Positions 22,125 to 33,945 of a stretch of DNA of 64,000 bases are shown piece after piece. The stretch comes from Basidiobolus meristosporus CBS 931.73 (lineage: Eukaryota; Basidiobolomycota; Basidiobolomycetes; Basidiobolales; Basidiobolaceae): the NCBI GenBank assembly GCA_002104905.1, contig MCFE01000069.1, forward strand, positions 1 through 64,000, written 5' to 3'. Every line of letters starts with the position of its first letter. Position 1 is the stretch's first letter. The notes beneath the pieces are model-generated. The model ran no database searches. It saw nothing but the letters and a program-made list of their open reading frames with translations, and had not been told where the DNA came from. Position numbers and translations under genes: made by a program.

Positions 22125-25100
22125 ACTTTCATATTGACCTAGTGTATCGTATTATAGCGAATCCTTGATGATGACCCACCCCACAAAGTGGCCAATTCGA
22201 GCTATACTCTGAACCCATAGGTTATTGCGGCTCAATTTCCCAATCAGCTGATAAGGATTATAATCAAAACTGCCCATCCAATGCGACACTGCGGAAATAT
22301 GGAGAGAAATTTCCCGGAAACTGAAAAATCGCATCAGCACTGCTGAGTAATTGGTGAACAATCTACTTGAAATCATGAATTTCTGCTAAAGATTGTCACC
22401 TTGCACCAAAGTGGGTGATATGGGGGCCAGGTGGAGATAGGTGCACTAGATACTGGTTGACGAGTAAATCTCTATTGATCCGAATATACCTGATTCATAT
22501 AACACTTGTGAAAGATGTGCCACTTTGATAGATTAGTAATGAATCCGGAAGATGCTGAAATGATATGGACGTCCAGAGGTGTGCTTACTGTTGGCAATAT
22601 GCTTACTAGAATCCCATAGTAATTTAGGTACCATCTGGAGTTTATCACTAGGCCAAATCCTCTTTATGGGCTAAGGAACATCTTCAAAAGGCTGGACTGG
22701 CGAACTATAGTCAGCGCTTGGTTATCATGCGGCAAGGAAATATGCTTCGGCCGCATACCTTTGTGCTTCGGGAACTTTCCATTGTATTTTGGAACAATGC
22801 CTGCGGTCATCCCAGTAGATAGTGACAGCATAGGGAATGTATCTACAAAGTATTTGGGTTTCTCGGTTTGATTGATTTACATTTCCTCAGGCCCTTTTAT
22901 TATAGCAAGAGATAACATGCCATAGAACAGCAAGATTGAACAATTTAGTTCGTACATTGCACTTCGATCCTGACAATGGAAATCCAGATGAGTGGCACCA
23001 TCCGGTATTCCAAATCCAAAAGCTGCGTGAATACTTATCCCTGCTGAACCTTAGGCTATATTGAGATTGATTTAAAATATAAGGGATTTTGGAGTATCGC
23101 TGCATTTTCGTCACACTTTTCCACATGAGTTCACTTGACGAATCTTGGGATACAACACTACATTTTTGACAGGTTGTTGTGTGAGGAGTAAGGCTCTGGA
23201 TGGTGGGGTTGTACGAAATCACAGTCCTAACGCTGTGGGAGTAAGTCGAATAAGCTTGAGGTTCTGTAACCATCAATAAAAGCAGTATTACCTACGTAAG
23301 TACACCTACCCATACTTTAGGAAAGTGGTGCTATGACTCAAAATATTCGCACTGGGTTCTATTGGTAGAGCACAAAGCAGCAAGTGTGAGGACCACCTGT
23401 GATGTTAAAGGATGGCTGCTCACTAGACTGCTAACTATCGTTACACTTAGAACAATGGGAATTAGAAGCCATCCAAAATCCTTGTTTTACTTGAGCTCGA
23501 TATATTTCCCTGTGCTTACCACAGAGTCACACTAAATGGGATTCTCTTTGTATTATACATAACATAAACCGACTCGGCTTAACCAATACTGAGCTCATTG
23601 ATCATAAAACTATGGAGCCCATCGCGATTGCTTTTCGCCTCGGAGAGTAATATAGTCGTTAACATTACCAATCTTCCGAACGAAAGAGACTACGCCTATA
23701 ATTCCATACATATATTTGGCCTAAGACAAATGGACGCATGAGTTAGCCTTGCGGATAGCCCTGAGAAAAGTCTCATATGCAAAGTTTCGTTTATAGATTA
23801 GGAACATCACTGCATGGGCTGTTTGGATGAGCTTGAAAATGCCTACGTATGTGAAACGATCATGATCCTGCATATATCACGAAGCAGTGAACTAACCACC
23901 CAGAGGGCTGACTATACCGGTTCCATTTCTTAGTGAATCGCTTCCTGTATTTATCACAAGTAAAACCTGTTGATTCTGTGTCCTTCCTAAAAATCTTCGT
24001 TCATACCGCAATTATCGGTATTAATAGCATAAAGGTGCATGTTATTGACATCATTAATCGAGCAAACCAAGCTTGACAAACAGCATTAGGGACGTGGCGG
24101 ATAGTTCCTTACTGCGAACTTTGGTACGCAGCCCGGTAGCCTGACATAGATTGCATGATATCACAGCAATGCTTGGCCTGGAATCTTCAACAAATGGGTT
24201 TGGCTGGGTTCGAATCTCTACCATGGGTGGTTAGAGTAGATCCTCAAAATCTTTCGGAACATCGCTTGGTACCTAGATAACCCACCTTTTACCTCATCAT
24301 TCATCATGCTACTTTACCTGCCATGGAATCTTGGCACGAATTATGATGCAACTCGTAGAAATCGAATGAAGCCATTAGACAGGTCAGACAGGTATCGTCA
24401 ATGATCTGAATCCCGGGATGTTGCATTTGGCTAGGAAACAAGATCATCTGTACAGATTTGTTCGCATCAACCTTAATGGCAGCCATGTGAAAGAGGAGTG
24501 TAATCCTTGAGTCTGTTGGTCAAGATTCACATTTGTTAGCGAATCGCTGAACCGTGTCATCGATCAGCAGATGACAGTGTATATGCTTTGGTCATTCGAT
24601 TAAGCTACCTTATCATGTCCATAGAAACCAATGAGGTGTGAGTTTAGCATACAGCTAAGAATCTCTGATCATTCGTTCGTTACTAAATGCTGTTGATACA
24701 GCTCGGCTCCGATCCCGTGGAAAGGCTCCGCTTCGCACTTGCAATGATGGCGCTGAGGTAAACGTGATTACATCAATCCTACTTTATCGATCTACATACC
24801 CTAACATACCGCTCACTCGTCATCCCTCTATCAGTCGGATCCCTCATCATTCCGCAAATAGTTTGGGTTGGGATCGGAGAACTAAGCTTGGTTATTATTA
24901 GATTGATATTGTTTTTTCAGTATGGTCTGAGGTTAGTGATGCTTAGTCAACCATTTCTCCATGGTTTTCAAATCCCATTTGTCCTCTAATCATAGAAATA
25001 TATGGCTATATTCGTATTCTACTTGCGGTATACCAAAGTACATATATCAAATATCCTGACCCAGTGGGAAGTGACATGCATTCATTGTTCCCCATGATTG

Positions 25101-25389
25101 GCGGATTCCAGATAGATCATTAGCCATGGCGTATTAACCACCGATTGTGGTTTTTTATAGAAATCGACTATATCATTTTGACTTAAACATGATTTTACTG
25201 ATTCTGCTTGCTGGTAACTAGATGGAGGTAGTATATAAGGTTTGTCCCTTCCCTCTGGCAACCCCATCGCACTGAACTTGCATTTGCTATTCTAGTGATC
25301 ACCATCTCCAACCCCTTATCATCCATATTCACTCTTGTGTTTAGGTAAACAAGGGACTCTCACCCAATTTCTTGAATTGCTGTTTATTA
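22125..25389. other. 3.2 kb without a supported gene
   Basis: Only short ORFs of random-looking composition. The longest (22887-23276, minus) has no motif. A GGTTCGAAT-like sequence at about 24207 lacks the rest of a tRNA. Pyrimidine-rich sequence at 25290-25370 is likely the 5' untranslated region of the cyclin gene. Confidence 0.45.
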
Positions 25390-26187
25390 ATGAACACCTT
25401 GGACCCTCTATCCTTCTGGTCTAAGCATAATTCCAAAGTTAATGGCTTCTCGAACCGCCCTAATATAAATTATTTCCACTCTCACCCACCTTCTCATCCG
25501 TATCCTCCTTTACCCTCAGCGACGATGCTCTCTCGCTTAGCTCCTCCTCAGCCCATTGCCACCGGGTCTGTGGTCCCCTCTTTGGAGGATCACCCAGATA
25601 TCACTGGCCTTATTGCCGATGTTGTCTACAACATAATCCATGGCAGTAATACCTGGGGCTCTTACTCTGCCAGCCCGTCTTTCCGGAACTACGCCAAGGA
25701 AATTATGAGGAAGCTCTATATCAGCTCAGCTTCCATTCTTCTCAGCGTTAAATATCTCCACCAGTATAAGATTGGCAATCCCATGGCGAAACCAGAAGCT
25801 GGACATGAATACCTTTTGTTTACAGTAGCATTGATGACGGCTGCGAAATATCATGATGACCTGGTTTATACAAACAAGACATGGTCCGATGCCTCCAGCT
25901 TCCCTCTACAAGTGCTAAATTTTGTTGAGATGGAATTCTTGACCGCGCTGCGCTATGACCTATACCTTCAACCTGAAGAATACGATCAGTGGCTCTGTAT
26001 TCTTCAACAGAATTTGGGTGTTGCCGCTCAGGCTCGCGTCTGGGATACCCAACCAACACAAGCACCTTGTGGATGTCGATTGACTGCCAAAAACGAACTT
26101 GTTGCATGTAACAAGCATACTTGCAACAGAAATCGTGCTCATGAAAACTTCCACCGCCACCAACCACTGCAGTCTTATCTCTTGTAA
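25390..26187 (+). CDS. PHO80/PCL-like cyclin
   Basis: Single exon, 265 aa from the ATG at 25390; a later Met at 25525 also fits. The cyclin-box core spans residues of about 75-205: FRNYAKEIMRKLYISSASIL, LSVKYLHQYKIGN, EYLLFTVALMTAAKYHDDLV, then YTNKTWSDASSFPLQVLNFV and EMEFLTALRYDLYLQPEEYD. The helix 3 KYHDD and the NKTWSDAS..P pair are typical of fungal Pho85-type (PCL) cyclins. These bind and direct a CDK5/Pho85 kinase in polarity, cell cycle or phosphate response. The 70-residue N-terminus is Pro/Ser-rich. The C-terminus contains a CGC..K...ACNKHTCN cluster of unknown role. Confidence 0.85.
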   Translation: MNTLDPLSFWSKHNSKVNGFSNRPNINYFHSHPPSHPYPPLPSATMLSRLAPPQPIATGSVVPSLEDHPDITGLIADVVYNIIHGSNTWGSYSASPSFRNYAKEIMRKLYISSASILLSVKYLHQYKIGNPMAKPEAGHEYLLFTVALMTAAKYHDDLVYTNKTWSDASSFPLQVLNFVEMEFLTALRYDLYLQPEEYDQWLCILQQNLGVAAQARVWDTQPTQAPCGCRLTAKNELVACNKHTCNRNRAHENFHRHQPLQSYLL

Positions 26188-27397
26188 ATATCGTTCTATA
26201 CTATTAGCATTTTCCCTGAAACATAATCTATCTGGGTTTGAAGTATCGGTGTATGTTTATCAGTATGTTTTCACACTCGTTCACTACCCAACATCCACTT
26301 ATTTTCTCCTTAAACCTACTGGAGTAGCCATTAGAGTAGAAATAACGCTTGCGAAGATGTTACAACTTCAGGTCGTCCATTTGTTGATCTTGAATGCTTG
26401 ATCGTTGTTTTCATCCATTCGTTCATTCATATATTTTGTGTACTAGTTAGTCAAGCGCATATAGTTATTGAATGAAAAATTAAAATCCATCACTTGTCCC
26501 AGTAACCAACGCAAACCTAAGGGGCTCTAGGGACTATCTAAACCCGGTTTACATTCCTTCGAATGAGGACGTTGTGTGACATCCAATTAGACCGATGTCC
26601 TATCAACTGTTTGGGAGATCAGCTCCTGTCAAGTGCCATGCTGTTAGAAGAAGCGCCTCTGTATTGTCAACTCTGCATGTTAAGGCTATCACCTAGGTTG
26701 AATAGGTCTCTGAAGCCCTTGCATACGAAGTTGATTGGGCTCGTGTATCCATTGACCAGCTCCCGCCTATGTAGTCGTCCCATCTACTTAATATATACAT
26801 ATGATGGCTTAACTCCCTACGTTGATTAGTTCCTTGGCCACACCAATGTGATACCAATCATATCCTGGTTGGAATGAGGCTAGTCGAATTAATAGAGATG
26901 TGATGCTGTGGTTATTTGTATGCATGGCCATCTGAGCTTGCTTGTCATCGATCGATATCAATCCAGCCAGAGCCAAGCCATATGCCTACACAAGGTACCT
27001 TGCTCCCCAACTATTTGTTGGACAACTCTGCTGGAGGGGTGAGAGCGTCTGTTGTGATTGGTGGAGATGCAGAAAGGATTCGCTTTCCAGCAACTGAACC
27101 ATTTGCAATAAATAAATGAATGTAGGCAATGACTGCATTCATTGAAGTCTATCAACATTGTTCAGTATTTGGACTGCACTAACTTGAATGCACGAAATGT
27201 ATGTAGTAATTCCATTGTTAAATTCGTATAAACTAATCACACAAAGAAGTAATAACTATATCCTTTTAAAATACACTACCAATCAGATTAGGAAAAGAAG
27301 GTCACCATAAAGTCCAGCATCCATGCATCTTACCCTGTAGAAACCTGGCGGTGAAACAAAAGAGAATGGTGGATATTGCATAGTGTAGATGGCAGAT
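26188..27397. other. Convergent intergenic, nothing seen
   Basis: 3' flanks of the cyclin gene (+) and the F-box gene (-). No coding evidence in the small ORFs. Confidence 0.4.
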
Positions 27398-28793
27398 TCA
27401 TGAAACATCCGGATAATAAAATGGAAGTACACCAGGTACGTTGACCAAAAGCTCCGGGTATCTGGCTTTGAGTTGATCCGGGAATCCTCTGGATAGATGA
27501 ATACAGCCCAGCGCATTGATTAGCTTCAATTCTTTGCAACTCCTAACCAGTTCCCATACGGCCACCTCGCCTACGCATTGGCAGTATGAGATATTCAGCA
27601 CCTTCAATCGAGTACAGTACACGGCAAGCGCCATGATTCCAGTGTCGCTAATTTGAGCACAGTTGGTAAGATCCAACGCTCGCAGCTCTCGACAATTTCG
27701 GGCCATCTCCACGAAACCGAAATCTGTGAGTTGTGAGTTCCAGCTGACTGAAAGATGAGTTAGCTTCGGGCAGTGCTTGCTCAGTTTTGTCAGCACTATA
27801 TCCGTTCGCCCGCCACCGGCCAGGTTTAGGGAAGTGAGGTTGGAAAGCCAAGGAGCAAGTCGCTGTAGGTCGAAGTTTTTTACCCCTTTACTAAATCCAA
27901 GGTCAAGCCTCTGCAAATTGGTCCGCACGATAGGGATCAAACGAACTAGATATTGGGACAGTGTTGTACTGTTCCGGTAGACCTCATCCAATTGAGTGAA
28001 ATCAATGGTACGAACTAATGAGGCGTATCGTCTGGAAGCTGTTGATGCCCGTTCGTGATTGGAATTACCCGAGGAATGGAGAGACAGTGAGCTGTTTGCG
28101 GATAGTATTGAGGAGATAGATGCCATGGATGTGTCGGATGAACTGGAGCCATTGGATGTTATGCTAATGCTATTATAAGGAGAAGATTGTAGTTCCTGGT
28201 GTGTACTAAGGTCTATATTGAGCGCGGAGATGAATTTTTCAACCGAACTAAGGGAGGTGAATGTCGGTTGACGCCACAGAATGGTATATGCTATATAGCT
28301 CCACTGTTTACATACATGAGCACAAGCCTTTAGGGAGTCTTGCGAACAGGAGAGGTACAGAAATATTTTATAAAGTAACTCCGGAGCAAAGTACTGATAC
28401 GTTGGTGTGTATCTGGGAGGAGAGTCCAGATTTATAAGTGAGATATTTCTAGAAAAAAGTAGGTTAACCTTGGTAGAAATAGATTCAACAGTTTCGTCTT
28501 TAAAACCAAAATCCTTTGCTTCAGAGGTCAACGAATTATCGCTTAAATCATACGATAAGGACCCAATAGACAAGTCCATCAAACTCAGAGGCGAAGATGG
28601 GGGAGTGGGTATTCTATGTTTGAAAGCAGATTGTGAGGCTTCCTCGGTTGAATTCCTATCGAGCTAAAAATGAAAATGTAGGTTATTTCTAAAAGGAAAC
28701 AACCGAATAAAGCCCTGGCATCTTCCATACCTCGAAATCGTCCCTAGTGGTACTTGCTATTCCTGGCATCTCAATATTCTTTGGCTTGGGCAT
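27398..28793 (-). CDS. F-box / leucine-rich repeat protein
   Basis: Exons 28793-28731 and 28663-27398 (phase 0, intron 28664-28730) give 442 aa beginning MPKPKNIEMPGIAS. The F-box is at about residues 110-155: YFAPELLYKIFLYLS, then SLKACAHVCKQWSYIAYTIL and W. A Ser-rich spacer follows. Leucine-rich repeats of the cysteine-containing (AMN1/GRR1) type run from about 255 to the end: LQRLDLGFSKGVKNFDL, LTSLNLAGGGRTDIVL, LTHLSVSWNSQLTDFGF, LRALDLTNCAQISDTGI and LKVLNISYCQCVGEVAV. Family role: substrate receptor of an SCF ubiquitin ligase, with the F-box binding Skp1 and the LRRs binding the substrate. The substrate is not inferable. Confidence 0.88.
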
Positions 28794-30819
28794 GATACAG
28801 CGAGCGGACTTTAGATAGGCGGACAGGCAGTTGGTTGTTGAGCGTCACAATTGTCGCTACAGAGGGTGTACGTATAATATAGAGAGATAGTCAAGAATAT
28901 TGGGCTGTAGAAACAAGAGCAGTGACCTCGTAGAAAGCAAACGAGGAACTAAGGAAAGTGAAGTCTATCCTCAGACGGAATATAAAAGAGGAACAAAAGG
29001 ATTATTCAGTAGCAGAAACTCAAAAAGAAGGGGAAGTAAAAATTATACGGTCAGGATAAGCAAAATACAGAATACGGGATATGAGGCTTTGTGGGTGTAT
29101 GCAGAAATACGCAGTTTCCTACAACTTCATACAATTAACGGACAAAATATAGCATTTGAATCCGATAAATGAGATCATTTAGTAACGTAGCCTCTATATC
29201 AAGATAGTATTAATTCTGTCGTCTGCGTTGCTGGAATATTTTGACATGATTCATAAATAGGCATAAAGGCGTTTGAATAATTAAACGGTCACCCTAAGCA
29301 ATACCTGCCTGCCAGATAAGGAATTCACCTAACCCCTCACTGTGTTTGGTTGAAGATTCTGAATATCTGTGTTACATTTTGAAATGAGTTATCCACGCCC
29401 GTAATTCAACATTCTGGGTGCACCTACGCTGGCTCGGTGATTGGTGAGTATCCTCGTAATAGAGACACAATCAAGGGACTTCTTTTTTTGTACATTTCAA
29501 TTTGATTATATCCGGATCTTCTATGAATTAGGTCGAAGTGGCCCAGATTACAATGTTCCAAACCATCTCGGCACTGAAGATGTGAAGACAGTTGAATTTT
29601 CCTTAGAAACCGCCATCTCTAGGGTAGCACAATGTTCTAAGCAACGACCAGATTTTGTACTATTTGGCTTGGATAATCTCAGGCAGGCCGCTGTGACGTT
29701 ATGCCTCCTCTGTGTAGAAGACATAAAATACAATCAAGGGGAACGTCTCGAGGCCCTGCTCCCTCACCACTTTTGCCGTCGGATGATGTTTTATAGGCAG
29801 GCCATATTGTATGAAGATTAAGTCGTACTTAGTAATCAATCCAAACAGTGTTGATGGAGAAGGTGGCATAGCATGCTGCTCTCAGATGATCGAACCAGTC
29901 TATGACTACTTTTACTAGGCACCATCTTGATGACTTAAGATTAGATAGGACGGTTTGTGCAAACAATGCGGATTCTGACGTACCCAGCATTCGAGACATG
30001 TTTAATACGACAGGAGGTGGTGGTCTTGGCCTGTAAATGTACAAGTGATTCTTTGCACAGTTTAAGCAGATACCTATCTGAATCGTGTGGTGTTTTCTAT
30101 CGCTCTAGCAACTGCGATTAATCGGTAGAAAGTCAACAGATAATACGTGCTGAGCATCCACAGAAATAAATGAATGCAACTTACCTTTGGATGCATCGAT
30201 ATGATATCGCGCAAAATACGTCGCTTTTAGAAAGCTCATGGCAAACGAGGTGATCCGGTGTAATCCTTACACCGCTTGTCTGAGTGGCTGCAGCCTCTTG
30301 TGGTAACTACCATTCTGATATCATCGAATCATCCACTTGTGAATGCAAAATTCTGACTCCATATCAACATCGTCCACTCCAGCTTTTGTAACTTGTGCAT
30401 ACGTTATGGCATCGAATCATGTTACGCTTGTTAGGCTGCATAGCATTAAGGGAATAATCTTTTTGAATCAATATATACTACTCGTTCATTGGTGGGATTC
30501 CCACCATTTCAATTTCACGCAGCAACATCAAATTACTAGAATAATATTTAATGAAGTGCCCCTTACACTGTACATCAGATGATAGTTGCATCACATGATA
30601 GAAATTCGATTCAATTGGCTCCACATTCGAAACATCTAAAAAATGTTTATGTTTTAAGGCGGAATAGTGACAGATCCAGCTAAAAGGAGCCTAGGATCAA
30701 AAAGAGCTTTTGGAAGAAACACAATTACAGTAATCCTTTGTTCTTTTGTTCCATTACCTCTTCTTCAAGCACCCTTCTCAGCTCAAACTTTTGGTTATTT
30801 ACTTAGCCAAGCCGCGAAC
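28794..30819. other. Intergenic with one weak ORF
   Basis: The plus-strand open stretch at 29441-29821 (126 codons; contains RPDFVLFGLDNLRQAAVTL) has protein-like composition, but starts at a non-ATG codon, and no splice to an upstream Met was found, so it is noted but not called. A Lys/Glu-rich ORF at 28900-29172 is probably chance. Confidence 0.35.
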
Positions 30820-32067
30820 ATGGACACGACTTCCAAGAGTCTATCCAGTATTCCTACTCACGGTACACTTACTGGACAGACAAACCATCTAGCTTCCCCA
30901 CTTTCACTTCGCAGCTCTCCTTTTCGCCCCAACGCGTGCCCAATATGTAGGCGTTGTCTGACCTGTGCAGAGGGTCAATCGGGAAACGATTGTAGCTGCC
31001 CGCCTCAAGAGGTGAAATGGAATAGAGCGCGTTTGCAAAGCGGTTTTTTAGATTTTCGCCACAAAATCATTGCACCCACGAAACCAAATGGCGTACTACT
31101 CATTCAGTGGCTTAACGCGAAGGCTGGTCAAAACATCAGGTGGGGCGAGGAAATCAACGAGGTGAACATCTGTGTTCGCTGCAACTCGCACTGGATGAGA
31201 TACAAAAAAGGTAAGGAAACGTCGCCATATAGGTCCAAGGTTCCCAAACTTACTCTTCCCCTTTCTAAGCTGCCAACGCCAACAGCGTTGCGGAGTGTGT
31301 TACACGACTCCAGGCTAAATACAGTGGACTATGTAGCGAACACCCGACTGGCTGCTATATCAACGGAGATAGACATATTGCTTTGGATTCGAAGCTATAC
31401 CATCAATGGGCTCAACACATTGTAAAATTTATTGCGATTTACATGCTATTTAAGACTTCATAAACTTATCGGCGTGTTTTTTTAGGTAAATGGACAATAC
31501 AATGCTACAGAGGAATATCTTCCGGAGCTACTGGATGCATCGATGGATTCTGTGGGTAGTCAAGAAAGCTCCTCGCCTGCTATGGACCTGTCATTAGGAA
31601 GCATCAAAAGAGTGGACCCACAGACACCAGTTCAGATTCTTCCGAAAAAGAATAAGCTCACACACACCCCAGTCGACACCAACAACCGGACGATGTCACC
31701 AAACAGTGAGAGTTTGACATCACCAACCATGACTGGTGAGCCGGGCAAAGTATTTTCACCAACCCTTGGATCAGCAAATCGATCACTGTTCGGACCAGGC
31801 TCCGTTAAAACGGTATCGGTGCGTTCAGAACGGAAAACCTACAAAGGTAGAGTAGCAGTGACGGAATCCACCACGTTTGAATCAGTTATACGATTTGCAA
31901 TTCCATCTCCGCCGCCAAATGGGATGAAAATATGCATATGGAGTCAAGATAAATCTGTCGAATATATGCCGGATAGCTTGGTTATAGAAACCATTAAAGG
32001 TGTTGATCACGCAGAACTGATTATTACTCTAGAGCCAACCCAAGGAGTAGACTTTGAAAATTTCTAA
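30820..32067 (+). CDS. Unknown cysteine-rich protein, possible zinc-binding nuclear factor
   Basis: Not recognised. The model is exons 30820-31332 and 31486-32067 (phase 0, intron 31333-31485), 364 aa. The acceptor is a clear TTTTTTTAG. The donor GTAGCG is the best phase-compatible choice but uncertain, and without splicing the first ORF ends at 31425. Residues 45-65 hold a dense Cys cluster (CPICRRCLTCAEG then CSC) and a CVRCNSHW follows 70 residues later, enough to ligate zinc. Between them is a conserved-looking LLIQWLNAKAGQNIRWGEEI. The C-terminal half has Ser/Pro/Thr-rich sequence with many SP/TP sites, then a probable beta-rich domain (RVAVTESTTFESVIRFAIP, KICIWSQDKSVEYMPDSL). A nuclear regulator is plausible, but this is inference only. 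Confidence 0.55.
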
Positions 32068-33945
32068 ACCGAATTTCTTAGTATTTAATTGACACAATCA
32101 CATCATACTGTGTGAAGTAATATAGGGCAATATGTCTTGCCCTGAGGTTTAGTATGGAGATTTCCCCTATTTAGTTTTGGTTCGTTTGTAGATTTCTTGG
32201 TTTCCTTTGCCATTTACTTTCTTGCTTTGTTCTTTGTCAATGCTTCGCAGATCGGTTGGTACTTTCTTTTTGAATAATAAATGTAGTCTTCTAAAGCTGG
32301 AGTCCATCCCCGCCTGGCTATCCTGGACTTACGTGGGCCTGAGCCTTTTTTCACATACGATCACCCATCGATTGCCGGTATGCTCCAAGCAAAAAATGGG
32401 GCAGTTGATTCTGAGGGTGTTCAGGGTGATTAATATGGAGTTTAATATATACGGGCCATATAATATTATTGAAATCCATTGTATTCCATGTCCGCGACTT
32501 GGGATTTGTAGATACCCCCTCCTTACCCCTAACGGAAGCCAATTGTGATTGACTACATCCGACGAAAAATTAATATAGTAGCCATCGCACCAATGATTGG
32601 CTTAGTGTACTGGCTGCCCTCAATGATGAGAAATTTGTTTCAATACAAGGGCAGTGAATGAAAATGCTACAAATAGTAGGAATTTGGGGGGGGAGCATTT
32701 GAATCACATACCCACGCTCAGATCTCATTCAACTCCAGCCCTCCATGTGATAGGACAGCATGACTAGGAAAAGGTTCATTGTTTCGGTGGGTGAACTTGA
32801 GCGGGGGTCGTTGATTGCTTCTCAGGTGTTCAGGCAATCCGATATCGCACTCGTGATTTTGCCATAGCATACCCGATTCTGAGTTTGTACGACGCCAATC
32901 TCAGTGATTCCATTTGATTCAGTCACACCGGCCCAGAGTTTCGCGTTATTAGCAACCAGGTTGCTTTCCTAAACAGTGGTTGAATAAACGTATTCAAACT
33001 ATCTATCGGCTAATTATCTAATCAATTCAATAGGCTACCTCTCGCCATTCTTTGGCGATTCAGGGGTCTGCACAAGTCTTCAAGTCATCCAATCAGATAC
33101 GACTTGTACAAGTTAGAGCTCACCAACGATGCATCCAATCGAATCAGCTAGGTTATCAATACTATTGGATGGGGGCGCCTTACAAATTACCATTCCTACC
33201 GGGGTAAAAATCACGGACGCGCATAGTTTGTAGCAAGTACCTTGCACAGTGTGCACGTTTTACCAGCGGTATTGGCCATTACGTAGTTCGTGGTTGTCAT
33301 CGAAGCATTGGATTATCCATTGTTGCTTTTTGGCAGCACATATGGGGACAATCGGGCTCCATGAGATGTGGGATTGCGTTGTCATGACTCAGTCGAGCTT
33401 TGTAAGCCCACATTCATTTCGATATCGATACTGATGGTAGGCTCTTGCACTGATATGGTAATCGGCAACTCAAAGTTGTATTTCCCCATGTTGACCTGAA
33501 GAACTATCTGAACTATAATCCCATTGAGCTATCCGCTGGAACAGCCAAGGATCCGATCTCCTTTGTCTCCTCCATCTTGGTCTGGTTGCTAACCTTTAGG
33601 GGCAGCTGCCTTCCCAATACGATTCGAGCTAACTATTATCACCCAGGATCTGTGCCGTGTGTACCGATGAAATATCATTACTGGTGCCGTTGAGCTCCCA
33701 CAAAGCCAAGGCGTGCGACTTATGCTTAAGAGTGTTATTGTAAATACATAAAAACGCGGCTAATCTAGTGGGGTTGTATAGACTGGTGTGTAGGGTGGGA
33801 GTAATACATTCCTTTTTACTCTCAACAAGTTTCTGACCTATGATCGGAGGAGATTAGGAGTTAAGGTGTCGCTACAGATGGATGACTTGATTTACAGTGA
33901 AATGTTCAAACCATTGGGTCAATGGATAAGGTTATCATAAACTAA
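32068..33945. other. Convergent intergenic, nothing seen
   Basis: 1.9 kb with no supported gene. It begins with a T-rich stretch at 32160-32260 after the cysteine-rich gene and ends at the 3' flank of the PC-esterase gene. Confidence 0.4.

Noticed and set aside
22887-23276. 129-codon minus-strand ORF.
   Set aside because: No domain, biased toward Ser/Tyr/Cys like translated AT-rich DNA, and no splice-linked partner exon.
24170-24240. Possible tRNA: GGGTTCGAATCTCTACC resembles a T-arm.
   Set aside because: No acceptor-stem partner, D-arm or anticodon arm can be folded in the 60 bases before it, and the T stem itself pairs poorly.
27398-28667. Plus-strand ORFs opposite the F-box gene (27777-27980, 28407-28667).
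   Set aside because: Shadows of the LRR coding strand with no independent motif.
29441-29821. 126-codon plus-strand ORF with protein-like composition.
   Set aside because: Starts at a non-ATG codon, and no phase-consistent splice to an upstream Met (e.g. 29383) was found. Mentioned only as a weak candidate.
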